A stretch of 64,000 nucleotides of DNA from Ixodes scapularis (taxonomy: Eukaryota; Arthropoda; Arachnida; Ixodida; Ixodidae). Below, piece after piece: positions 1-10,200 of the stretch (within the stretch, counting starts at the first letter, position 1; each line of letters opens with the position of its first letter). The DNA is taken from the NCBI RefSeq assembly GCF_016920785.2, contig NW_024609857.1:12047618-12111617 (forward strand), read 5' to 3'. The position numbers were made by a program, and so were the translations under genes. Under the pieces are notes generated by a model. It did not search any database and was not told the origin of the DNA. It saw only the letters and a program-made list of their open reading frames with translations.

Positions 1-375
1 CGCGAGGGAGATTTATCATTCGCACGTGGCTTCAAGGTCGGTTTCTAAGTTTCCCGGAGGATTGCGAACGGCCTCACTGGCGGACACGTCACCTCGTGTT
101 GCGCGCGTGCTCTGTTCTGCGCGCGCTCGCTCCAAGAATCTCGAAAGACGGCCGTCGTGACACGGGCGGAATCTTCATAATCATGGTACCCGGAGACTGA
201 CCAGAAATTGCCCCTAAAGGCTATTTCTGGTCCCGTCATTTCCGTTTTGTCGGAATACTGAAACTGACGGTTCGAGTGGTCATGCCGCGTGTCACGCTGT
301 TCGCGACTGAGTTTCATAAGCGACTTGTAATTTTATATTCCATCAGTGTTGCAGCAACACTGAGCGTAGAGCACC

Positions 376-846
376 GAGGGGCGGACGCAGGTATTTCTTG
401 AGGGGGGGGGGGGGGGGGGGGGGGGGTCAGGGTCAGGTGTTGGTCAGCGTATCATATGTTTAAGATCCTCCCCCCTTTCCCGTTTCCACGCCCTAAATTT
501 GTACACATACAGAATTCAAGAGGAGGTCAGACATCCGAACGGGTCCATATCACATGAGCGAATGACGTTTTAGCGAACAGCGACATTTGAGCGAATTGAC
601 GTTTTAGCGAATAACGGGGGCGCGCGTTAACCCATCCGCCGAGCTGCGCTTTACGCCGCTTCGCGGCGACAGTCTGCGGCGGCTCATTACAAAAATGTGA
701 ACCCATTTGGCCCACCCGAAAACGCCGCTTCGCGGCGTCCGACTATTCGCTGAAGTGTCATTCGGTGAAACGTGGGCGTTCGCTAAAACGTCATTCGATC
801 AAGTGAGCGCCTCCCCATCCGAACCTCCCTTCTAAATCCGCCCCTG
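376..846. mobile_element. Non-autonomous hAT element with a nested MITE
   Basis: The ends are inverted: GAGGGGCGGACGCAG on the left, and on the right the reverse complement of CAGGGGCGGATTTAG. They are flanked by 8-bp direct repeats AGAGCACC (368-375) and AGAGTACC (847-854), matching at 7 of 8 positions. An 8-bp target duplication and CAGGGG-type tips are typical of hAT transposons. A run of 25 G (402-426) lies just inside the left tip. No transposase is present. A second element (541-815) is inserted inside it. Confidence 0.8.
541..815. mobile_element. Mutator-like MITE, copy 1 (275 bp)
   Basis: Flanked by perfect 9-bp direct repeats CATCCGAAC at 532-540 and 816-824. The inverted ends start with GGG and share GCGAATGACG/TCGAATGACG just inside. 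A 9-bp duplication and GGG tips fit Mutator-like elements. The interior repeats the module TTTAGCGAA/TTCGCTAAA on both strands and has two short CG-rich palindromes (CGCCGCTTCGCGGCG type). It lies within the hAT element 376-846. A second copy of identical length is at 49614-49888 in the opposite orientation. Confidence 0.75.
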
Positions 847-942
847 AGAGTACCTCTCAAGTTAACGCGCTTGTTACATATATATATATATACACACTCT
901 TTTTTTTTTTTTTTATCAATCCAACGACGGTTTAGGAATTCC

Positions 943-1024
943 GGTGAAAAGGTTACCGCAAAACCGGTGGATGCGGATAAAAGCTCACCGGCCATTGAGC
1001 GTACGCAAAGAAAAGCGCACCGAT
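943..1024 (-). repeat. Inverted copy of an 82-bp dispersed repeat
   Basis: The reverse complement of this stretch matches 2400-2480 over about 80 bp (roughly three quarters identical by eye). The shared core is GGCCGGTGAGCTTTT. The two copies face each other about 1.4 kb apart and could be decayed terminal repeats of one element, but I see no target duplication. Confidence 0.5.
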
Positions 1025-1207
1025 TATTTTTTTTTTTCTTCTTTTCATATGGAGGCTGTTGGATCATGGGTAACATATATCAATTTATTCTCATTAAAAT
1101 TCGTCATCTTTGTGTAAAAAAAAATTAATATCATTTTTTGTAATATTTGTTAAGCTCCGAAATTAATAATTGCGGGCGAGTGTTTTCTGTGGTTTAACTC
1201 TGTAGGC

Positions 1208-1493
1208 CAGTGGTTCTCAACCATCGATGTTTCGCGGACCCCTTTGTGGATTGATGGAGATGATGGAGGACCCCGTTTGAAGTGAGGGGAGGGAAAGGTA
1301 TAGGTTAAATATAATGATTTAAGAAATGTATATAACTAAGGGCTAGTGTGAAGTAGACCTCTCATATTGACATACACACGAGGAAACTAGCTCGAAAACT
1401 CAACATTTCTTCTCGACCTGAAAAAATGGGACTTTTATCGCCGGGCTTGGCTGATGCGGCAGGGCTTCGCGGACCCCCATTTGAGGACCACTG
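1208..1493. mobile_element. hAT-type MITE (286 bp)
   Basis: Terminal inverted repeats are CAGTGGTTCTCAACC on the left and, read inward from the right, CAGTGGTCCTCAAAT. Flanking 8-bp direct repeats are CTGTAGGC (1200-1207) and CTTTAGGC (1494-1501), 7 of 8 identical. The CAGTGGTTCTCAA tip is a classic hAT (Charlie/Tip100-like) end. There is no coding capacity. Confidence 0.85.
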
Positions 1494-2399
1494 CTTTAGG
1501 CAATGAAAGCCTAACTGAAAATTTTATGAACTTGAAGAACAGGAAAAAGTTCGGAAACTAAATTATGTCTGCCTAAAACCTAGAAAGCAAAACTGTAAAT
1601 GCCGAAAATCCGCAAGTGCATGCGCAACAACTCGGTACCCGAAAATCTCTTTGAAGCTTCGGTTAACCTTTGAAAACGGGATAGAACGGTCAGTAGGATA
1701 TCGAGGTTTCTTGCTTCCACGGACATGCACGTTTTCTAGCCGTTCGTGCTGGTGTTTCCACACGTTGCCTTTGTGTGATAGTGCCCTTCTACGGCGAGCC
1801 ATCCATGACCTTCGGAGCTGCACACTCGCCGTTGTTACTCGTGACTAGTCTTCTGTTAGGTAGCGCATTGGTAAACGTTATACACGATGAAAGCCGCTCA
1901 AACGACGAAGACGGAGTGAAGACAAACATGACAGAACGAAGCTGTTCTCGCAAGTAAAGTTTCATTAGCGAAAATAACAGAAAGCGATAACAGCGTAGCC
2001 GACACTGATTACATCAACAAACACTTACTTATCTATCAGACACCACACAATCTTCGGAGCTGAAACGGTTCACCACACCGCTATTCATATTAGCTCTCAA
2101 AAACCAAACCTTTTTATCTGACAGAGCCACTGACGGCGCGCTGTCAAGCTGTCAATAAATTGTCTTTTTTACGGGTGTCCGATGTTGTGATTTTATACTT
2201 GCGGCGTCATTAATAAATGAGTGATTACTAATTTCTGAGGAATTAGTAAATATGCCCAACGAACTTGAAGAATATTAGAAGAGGACAATTATTTTTAATG
2301 AAGTGAGGAATTCTAATTGTGTTAAATTGCCACTTGTGACGCACAATCCGCTAAGCCCCCCCCCCCCCCCCCCCCCCCTTCCTAAAAAAAAATTAAAAA

Positions 2400-2480
2400 A
2401 TCGGCGAGCCTTTTCCGCATCCGCTCAAAGGCCGGTGAGCTTTTCTCCGCATCTGCCGGTTTTGGGATGAGCTTTTCTCC
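2400..2480 (+). repeat. 82-bp dispersed repeat, partner of 943-1024
   Basis: Matches 943-1024 in the opposite orientation. It directly follows a 23-base C run (2356-2378) and an A-rich stretch. The interval 1500-2355 between the two copies holds no recognisable gene. Confidence 0.5.
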
Positions 2481-2815
2481 GCCGCCCACGGTAAAGGACT
2501 TTACGCCAAACTTCGCTCGCATGATTTTGTTTAACCACCGCGGGGGCATCGCGAGGTTGGAAAGATATCACAAGAAAAGGCAACGGTCTCTCGTGGCTCT
2601 TCCCTGTGACAACTCTTCCAAAGCAGCAACTGTCATCCGTGCGACGAGGGCCTGTTCCAGTCAGAAGGTTGACTGGAAGGTGTGGAGATCTCCGTTCGTA
2701 CTACATTTCTCAACACACTTACGCAGAAGTGCCAGATCCCGAGCAAATAACTCGTATCGCCCTTGTTGACTCATCGTCTACCCTTGCTGTCATCTGGACG
2801 GCGTACCGTACTCAC

Positions 2816-3010
2816 CTGCCTGAGGTACGGCGGGACGCTGTGCCAGGCATCCAGGGACAGGTCTAGACCCTTGGGACTCGGCTGGACGTCCAGGAGAGGC
2901 TCTCTCCTGGTCCTGGACACCGGCCGCTGTCCCTCGACCGAGCCGGCCTCGACGCCGGTCCAGGAGCACGCGATGAGCGCGGACAGCAGCAGCAGCAGGA
3001 GGAACCTCAT
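2816..3010 (-). CDS. First coding exon of an unidentified small secreted protein
   Basis: The 65-codon exon begins at the ATG at 3010-3008 and encodes MRFLLLLLLSALIACSWTG..., a textbook signal peptide of about 22 residues, with cleavage likely after VEA. The mature part has a basic site (SRTRRE, about residue 35) such as prohormone convertases cut, then an acidic and proline-containing stretch ending PPYLRQ. The exon ends in phase 0 at a good donor (CAG|GTGAGT) at 2816/2815. The reading frame stays open upstream of this ATG, but the methionine right before a strong hydrophobic run is the natural start. No downstream exon was recognised within 1-2815, so the gene is partial here. The family is not recognised; a peptide-hormone or secreted salivary-type precursor is a guess from the layout only. 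Confidence 0.5.
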
Positions 3011-3464
3011 CGCTGTCTCTAATCGCGCCAGATAGCCTCTCCTCCGTCGGAAGCCGCCTGGTTTCTCGGTGCTTTGGCGGGCCCTCGGGGCGACGAAAGG
3101 GCTCGCCGCTGCTGGAAGCGTCTCGCGTCTCGGCCTCCTCGAGGAAGGGAAAGGGAACCGCGTGTTACATGGGCCTGGAAATTTCGTGTCTCTGAAGTCG
3201 CCGCCGCCGTCGTCGTTGCTGTCGCGGTCAAGCATGCTGGTCTTCGTCAAGCAGCGGGGACCACCCACTGGAGGGGAGCGTTGTCGTTCGCCGTCGTCTT
3301 GCGCTCTTATTTTCTTTTTTTTTTTCTTTTTTACATTTTTTTATATTTGTTTGTGGTTGGTTTATCTGGTGCTCTGGGGTTGGCGAATATGTAAGACGGA
3401 TAGATTATGCGCCTCTGAGCGAGGAGATCTAGACGCGGCGGTGCGACCTTGAGGGTGCTGTGGG

Positions 3465-3472
3465 TATAAATA
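3465..3472 (-). promoter_or_regulatory. TATA-like site upstream of the secreted-protein exon
   Basis: TATAAATA on the + strand reads TATTTATA on the - strand. It lies about 455 bp upstream of the start codon at 3010, so it could drive a long or spliced 5' UTR for the - strand gene. It could equally be a chance A/T-rich match. Confidence 0.25.
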
Positions 3473-3813
3473 GAGTTTTTTTGGGGAAAAAGTCTCAAAA
3501 AAAAAAAAAAAGAAAAGAAAAAAAAGAAGAATAAAAACGAATCATGTGGACGGGCAGTTCATCGGTGCTGCTTTGCGTGTACCGAGCTGTCTGCGTTTTG
3601 AGTCCGGGAAGTCCAGCTTAGCCCAAAGGAGAGACAATATGCCGATAACGGCCACGTATGTTGCTGACTCTAATTATTACATGACGGCCCGCAAATTAAA
3701 TATATTTAATAAAATAAAAACAGATTTGCCTTTGCTTGGAAATTATGTGAAATATTAGGCCAACTAGTCTGTCGTTTTTATGGGGAACCTTGAAAGCTAG
3801 TGGAACGCTAAAC

Positions 3814-5203
3814 CATGGCCGGACTGGAAGCGCACGCTCTCTTTCTCTTCTTACGGCCTTTGCAATCGCCCGGGAGTCAATGGCATTTTTTCTCCGTATG
3901 TAGTTCACTTGCTTGCCGCCAGGGGCGCAACCACCTCACTCCACTTCACCCTGTTGAAGCAGTCTTTGGACGACTAAGGTCCATGTGTGGAGGAAATGAC
4001 ATGCTTGATGCAAGGGCTGTCACAGCAGCCCTTGATCACATTGTCAAAGAAAAGGCCCCTTCTAAGCAAATAGATTCTGAGCAATTGGCAGCGGCTGTGC
4101 CCGACTCGGTTACCACTGACCTGAAAAAACTGAAAGAGCCTTGCGCTCCATCTCCATCCGTGACATACTCTGGTCTGGTGTACGTTGGTGGCTATCTGGT
4201 GAAACTCATTAGTGAGTTTGGATGCGACGCCTGTGTTATGCTGTCGACTACGAGTAACAGAGGTGGTCCTCTGTTCGTCTTATTGCAAAGCCAGGATAAA
4301 AGCGGATTTCATTATCCAAATCCTAGGTTCCTCGCACTTCTGCAAAACATTGTTGCTTTTTTTTTTTTTTAAAGGCAATTAAGCACCTTCTGCGTACAAA
4401 TTTGCACGAAGTTCTGCAACTACTCATTGCACCCTATCTTGAAGACGCGCCAATTTTAAGTTGCCCAGAGGGCATTGACAACAGTCACTCAAAGCGCTTG
4501 GCTGGTTTAATTTGCAACAAGTTCCTCTGAATACTTCTGATTAACCATGCAAAGACGGTCACGGACAGAAACGAAAAATCAGCTGGCTATGTGCACAAGC
4601 CCTCGAGGAAGCACTTTAGACTGTAATATGCACTGTGCGAAAATTGTACACACTACTACACCCTCGTCTAGAGCAGCTGACCGACTTCATGTGCGGCCTA
4701 TAAAACGATGATGCAGACCCCGGCAATATGTAGATTGGGCCTGCTTACATTTCGCGAGAGTGTCTGAATTATTTATCATTTAAAGTTCCTCCATGTAGAA
4801 GGGGTTTGTCTCCTCCTGTTCTTGAGTCGCAACAGAAGTCCTGGAGGTAAAAACGAGTGTACTTTTTCCGCAATTGCATTCGCTGTCTCTACTTAGTACT
4901 TTTTACTCCCGAATCTCTCGGAGATGTGCGTCAAATATTCACCGTTTTGGGCTCATCAGAAGCGCATTCAATAGTGGCTGAGGATCTAAACATAAGAATC
5001 AGGTGTCAAAGCCCATAAAAATCTCGGCCGCAAGTTGCGACAGCGCTAAGATACACTGTCAGACGCGCTCTATGCAAACGTTAAAGGGTAGCCCAGGGGT
5101 GAGGTGACAGCGCTCGCCGCGAATTGCGGCGGGAGGTGGCGATTGCCCCAATTGCAAAGGCCGTAAGAAGAGAAAGAGAGCGCGCGCTTCCAGTCCGGCC
5201 GTG
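3814..5203 (+). mobile_element. P-element-like transposon, internally decayed (1390 bp)
   Basis: The ends are near-perfect inverted repeats of about 53 bp. The left begins CATGGCCGGACTGGAAGCGC, and the right read inward begins CACGGCCGGACTGGAAGCGC. They are flanked by identical 7-bp direct repeats GCTAAAC (3807-3813 and 5204-5210). P-superfamily elements make 7-8 bp target duplications, and the interior encodes the C-terminal part of a P/THAP9-type transposase. At 1.4 kb it is too short for an intact element, so it is an internally deleted copy. The closely matching ends suggest fairly recent movement. Confidence 0.8.
3930..4625 (+). pseudogene. P/THAP9-type transposase, C-terminal remnant
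   Basis: From about 3930 the frame reads LTPLHPVEAVFGRLRS, then GGND, and later YVGGYLVKLISEFGCDAC. This is the layout of the P-element transposase C-terminal region (an E-x-x-F-G-x-I/R-x-x-G-G-x-N block, then a Y-x-x-G-Y-x-V block). A T run at 4356-4370 breaks the frame. Similarity resumes from about 4374 (KAIKHLLRTNLHEV... to DNSHSKRLAGLICNKFL) and meets an in-frame stop, with further remnant to about 4625. The N-terminal THAP domain and the first catalytic residues are absent. It is not functional. Confidence 0.7.
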
Positions 5204-6005
5204 GCTAAACATTGTGGTTAGGAAGTGGCACATTATTGCGGTATGCATGATTGTTGGAGACAAAGTTGGGCATATACGTAGAAGACATGTGCATGTTGAT
5301 AGCTTGTCTTATGCTTGGGAGTAAACAGTCATCAATATTAATTATAGTTTTTGACAAAAGAGATTAGGGAGATGTCGAGCGTGCAGGTATTGTGCATCAA
5401 GTTGCCTGTCCTGCACCGAGCAAACGCGGGACATCAACCCGAATGCATTGGTGTAATTCGAGTTCAATTAAAAATTGATTTCAATGAAGGCAAGCTGGTG
5501 TGTTTGTAAACCCCAAGACTGGAACCCCAGTGTCCGAGTTTAGCATCTTGTTCGAGTTTGACTACACATAACTTGTATTGATGTCACACTGGCTGACACT
5601 GTGGTGGTCTAATACCATCTTCAGCATACATTTTGCATCACCGAGGGTCCCTATATCGTTTCGTCGAAACACTTTTCATAAAAACTCGTTTCGTAGATAC
5701 CTGTTTCTGCGACGTTTCATCGGCAGCATATTTTTGTTTTCTGAGTGGGTTGGATTGAATTTACTGGATTTATTTCGTTCGCTGACAGCATACGGGAACT
5801 AAATTGGACTCACCCAGGTAGCTCCAGTAGGGAAAAAAAAAAAAAGGTTCTCGAGTCCTGTTCTTTAAAGAACACTGAATCTAGGGAAAAAATTTATTCC
5901 TTCCTAATTAGGACAGTCAGTTTCCAAAATAAATGTCCGAAAAAAAAAAATATATATATATATATATGTATTTTTGCCCAATATTTGTGCTATACTATAA
6001 ATTTT

Positions 6006-6572
6006 TCGATCTGCGGGTGAAACCGAAATTGTACCCCTGTGGGATGATCATGATAGCGTTTGTACACGACTAGTGTGCACTCTGAAGGCCCGTTCACACT
6101 CTTGCGACCTGTTAAACCTGGGTTCCTTAAAACTTCTTAAACCAGAAAACACACTGGCGCCATCTATTGGGAAGCAATGTAAACTCAACGGTCTGGCATA
6201 TTTTTTTTTTTTTTTATTTCTCGTGCATTATCTTTTCTTTCTTGGCTCGAAAAACTTTTGTCATTGTTATAAACGAGCCTTTCTATGGGTGTTACGCACA
6301 TTTGACCTCGGAAATCCCGCAAAACCTTCGCTCTTGTGAAATGCAGTTCCAGGGTCACCGCATAGATAGCGCCACAATACCAGTGTGTTCCCTCATTCTA
6401 AAAACATTTAAGAAGTTTTAAGAGATCTCGTTTCTCTCAGTCGTACTCGGTCGCAAGAGTGTGAACGGGCCTTGAGGTCCAGCGATCTCGGAGCGCACAC
6501 TAGTTGCATACAAACGCTGTCATCATCATCATCCCACAGGGGTTCGATTTCAGTTTTGCCCGCAAATTCCGA
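6006..6572. repeat. Fold-back repeat split by a MITE
   Basis: The left arm 6006-6083 and right arm 6491-6572 are imperfect reverse complements (shared cores CCCCTGTGGGATGAT, AGCGTTTGTA and ACTAGTGTGC). The right arm has extra CAT triplets. The 387-bp MITE 6086-6472 was inserted near the centre, so the original palindrome was a tight hairpin with a loop of about 20 bp. Confidence 0.75.
6086..6472. mobile_element. PIF/Harbinger-like MITE with TGA duplication
   Basis: Terminal inverted repeats of about 24 bp begin AGGCCCGTTCACACTCTTGC at both ends and are flanked by the trinucleotide TGA (6083-6085, 6473-6475). A 3-bp duplication and GGC-rich tips suit PIF/Harbinger. There is no coding capacity. 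A T run lies in the interior. Confidence 0.7.
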
Positions 6573-7071
6573 AACATGCCTGTCCTAAGCAGGTAAAAAA
6601 ACATTTTTTCTTAGGTTTACTAGTGTTTTTTTTATATATACATTTTTTTTTTAAATAGTCTGCGCAACGTGCAGTCACCAATCACTCTGCTCGGGGAAGC
6701 TTTAATATAATCTCAGGCTCGAGCTTGCACGAAACCTCATCGGAAGTGCCAAGGGTTCGGCAAGCTGGTCTACCATCCAAATGCATGTGTTTTACGCAGT
6801 CTGTTGAGTAAGAGGCCTGTATACATGGTGGCTCGGCTGGATTTTGTTGCGTCTTTTTAGCGATTTCTTTAGTCTACATCTTGCAGGATATGAAACAATG
6901 ACTTCATGTTGTCTCGCATCCTCCTATCGCCCATGTATTTCGTTTGCTTTTATTATAGGACACTTTGTCTTTTTTTTAAGCTTGTTTTCGGTAGTTTTCC
7001 GAGTTTTCGCTGATTTCTGGACGACGGAAGTGTGCCCACCGCAATGACGTGGCTGCGGACCTCTCCCCCAG

Positions 7072-7236
7072 AACGAGATGTCCGAGCTGAAGACGGACCT
7101 GTACGAGGCGCAGTCGACGAGCGCTGTGCTGAATAAGGAGCTTCAGCACCTGGTGCTGCAGCTGCATTCAGCCCAGCTGCAGGTGTCTGCCCAGATGGGA
7201 CACGCAGGGGACTCCTCGGCCATCAAGCAGAGGCTG
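7072..7236 (+). CDS. GOPC: GOPC exon: first coiled-coil segment
   Basis: Encodes 55 residues beginning NEMSELKTDLYEAQ and containing LVLQLHSAQLQ, which matches the family's first coiled coil. The acceptor is CTCTCCCCCAG (ending 7071); the donor is CTG|GTAAGC (7236/7237), phase 0. The first ATG (7078) lies six bases into the exon and is an internal methionine, not the likely start, because upstream family sequence is missing. Confidence 0.9.
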
Positions 7237-10200
7237 GTAAGCGCCTGTGCAGACACTCAAGTCACCGCCTCACGCTTCTCAGTTATTCAAAATGCCTTAA
7301 AGACCTTTTCATCTCTTTAGTTGCCTGGCTGGCGGATAGAGGACGCTGACGCACTCTCCGCCTTTAGCTTGCTTCAATTAGTTTGGTTTCGATTTCACCG
7401 TGTACTCGGACGTGTTGCTGTTTTATGCCGTTTTAGCTTAATTGTATCGTACAAATGTGTCCCTCGTAGCACACAACCGATGAAACAGTGATACTAAACT
7501 ACTTTCTAGCTAAAAAAAAAAAAAAAAAAAAAGACTCAGTTTATGCACGAAGAGAATTACCATTGTCTACAGTCGTACCCGCTTGCAATAATTTCCAGCA
7601 AAATAAACAAATAAAAAAACTAATACATGAATGATGCATCGTAAAGATGCATGTCCACAATCTGATTAACAGTGTATTGAGTTGTGAAGAACTGGTTCTG
7701 ATCACTGTATGGTTCTTGTGGACTCCAACTTCTTGTGAATTGTGCAGACTGGAAAAGACATCTATAAATGCACAGAATGTAAAAGAAAGTGATATGTGTA
7801 GTCTTGTTTTCTTCGAATGAGTTAAGTACTCGAGAAATATTTAGATAGTCCAGTAGGAAATGTCTTTAACTGTTGGTTCTGTTACAGCACTCATTAACAG
7901 CATTTTACAATATTGGCCTTAGTAAACAGTAAATTATTTGTTTTATGAACATTTGCTTACATCGTTCTAAAGATGCGAAATAAGTGACAGGCCCGTCAAA
8001 TGAAGTGTGACATTTTTGTTCCGTAAGACTTGGAAAATTAAGTAAAGGGTGCAAGAGAAGTGTGGCCTTCCGTGAACCTGTGTAGACAGATCTTTATTTG
8101 TCTTAACAGATGCATTTTGTGGAATTCGGCATTGCCAGCATCTAAAAGCAAAAATTTCTTGACTAATTGACAAGACAATCCTGCGATTGGGTAATTTTTC
8201 CGCCAATGGCTTCTTTTCGGCATTATACTCCAGACCCCTGCACTCAAGCTATCTGCGACAGTATCTTACCTGGGCAGCCCCAACCTTTGTGCTGAAATAA
8301 ATAATTAAATTGAACTGGTTATCTTAAGAAAATAATTAAGGCAGTTAAAGGAATTCAGCCATATGGGACCGAGCACAGTATGTTATTTATTGAAATTATT
8401 GAAATTTATAAATGAACCAATCAAGCTAATGTTAGTATCGAAACAATGGTTAAGAATGTCGAACACATGTAGATGTGACACTATGAACAAACAAATCGCC
8501 GGATGTTGACGTATTGTTATTCCTAACATGACTTTTTTTTTTCGACAGTGAAAATGCATTTTATATTTCTGTTAACTGTGTTTTCCACGAGTTCCTCCGT
8601 ATAATCTAAAGCAGCTGTTTTTGATCTGTTATTAATACAAAGAATGATGGTTTCAGGAAACACGCATATTGGCCCCTTACCCTGACTATAACCGTAGGCG
8701 AATTTCGACATTCTCAATATCATGAATCTTGGAAAGCGTGGGTTTCGGGAATATTTCGTGGGTACAAAATTTTGCGATTGGGAATGGTATGTCCTGTATT
8801 TTTTACCACGAAGTAACGTGTTCGCGTGATTAATTTTTTCCGATATTTTCCAAATCGCAAAGTTTGCCAAAATTGGGGTTTTTTGAAACTTGAGTCCTTT
8901 ACAGTACCTTGCACCCTTTATTGTGAATGTTCTGCCACTATTAATAAGCAAGTTGTCATAAGTAATTGGCCTTTTCTAAGACAGCCCTTGGGCTGTCTTA
9001 GAATCATCTACATACTCAATGTGCATGAGCGCTTACGCTGATTCCTGTGCCTCCTCTAGCCTCTTCACACATATCCGGTACGCTGACGATGAATATATGT
9101 CAAGAAGTGTTAAACAGTTAACTGCAGAATTTGTACAGATACTGATGTAACGTAGTAAATAGAAATATCGGGCGACACTTTACAGAGCAAGAGAAGGAAC
9201 ACGGTGAGGTGCGACGAAAACCACGAATGCAACATGTCCGCAAAGGCGCGTAGGGGAGAGCAGAGCGACGATTTGAAGCAACCTACTAATGGCGGCCGCA
9301 TCACATGATTCCAAGATGGCAGCACACATGCGACTAAGGGTGAAAAGGTCTATAGTTTTTCATACACTTAACACATTAGTGTGACTGCCCTTGAGGTGCA
9401 GCTTCCGGACAGATCACTCGGTTTTCCACGTCATGGCACCCGCGCAATTTGCTATGGAAACTGCTGCGCTGCGCCCGTTTTCTTTGCTCGCATGTCCCCT
9501 GCTTAAGTCGACGGTTGGGGCCTGATGCGTTCCATCGTTTCCCGTTCCCAGGAGCAAGAGATGAATGTGTACCGGCTGAACCTCGGCCGCGAGATGCAGC
9601 TGGAGGCGGAGGTGTCACAGCTGCGGAAGGAGAACGAGGCCCTGCGCAAGGACGTGGTGTCTCTGCACAGCGAGGTGTTCGGGGCCAAGCTTGCCGCAAA
9701 GTATCTCGACAAGGAACTGGCCGGAAGGTGGGTGTGGGCACTGGGCTTAAGATAGTGCCGGGCTGGATCGAGGATACGAAACCCGATTTTTTTGGCCCCC
9801 ATAAATTAACTATGCGTCGCAGGAAGCGGAAAGCTCGGTGGAAATGTGACGCTTGCGGTGGTGATGAAATGCGAAAGTTTGAGTGTGTGACGTTACCTGG
9901 ATCAAGAAATACAAAAGAAAAACAAACTTTCTATGTTGGCCCACATCCACCTAAGCGTAATGTTCATCAAACCAAGATTTGAGATTGTGGGTGCCTCTAG
10001 CATTCATTTCAGTTAAAAAACGAATCAGCAACAAAGAAAATAGTATTGTCTTTCATACTGACAAGTTTTTTTCACTAAAATAAATGCTACAGACACCCAC
10101 AATCCCAAATCTCGGCTTGATGAACATTAGGCTTAGGTGGACGTCGGTTCATAGAGAAATTTTGTTCTTCTTCTGTATCTTTTGACCCATTTAATGTCAT

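Noticed and set aside
45..317. 90-codon frame on the - strand
   Set aside because: No recognisable family, and the region adjoins transposon ends; probably repeat-derived.
2467..2866. Overlapping + strand frames of 86-100 codons
   Set aside because: The first starts in a dispersed repeat and the second runs antisense into the secreted-protein exon; nothing recognisable.
1..7071. GOPC N-terminal exon
   Set aside because: I looked for the conserved N-terminal block on the + strand and could not find it; it is probably left of the window or too diverged.
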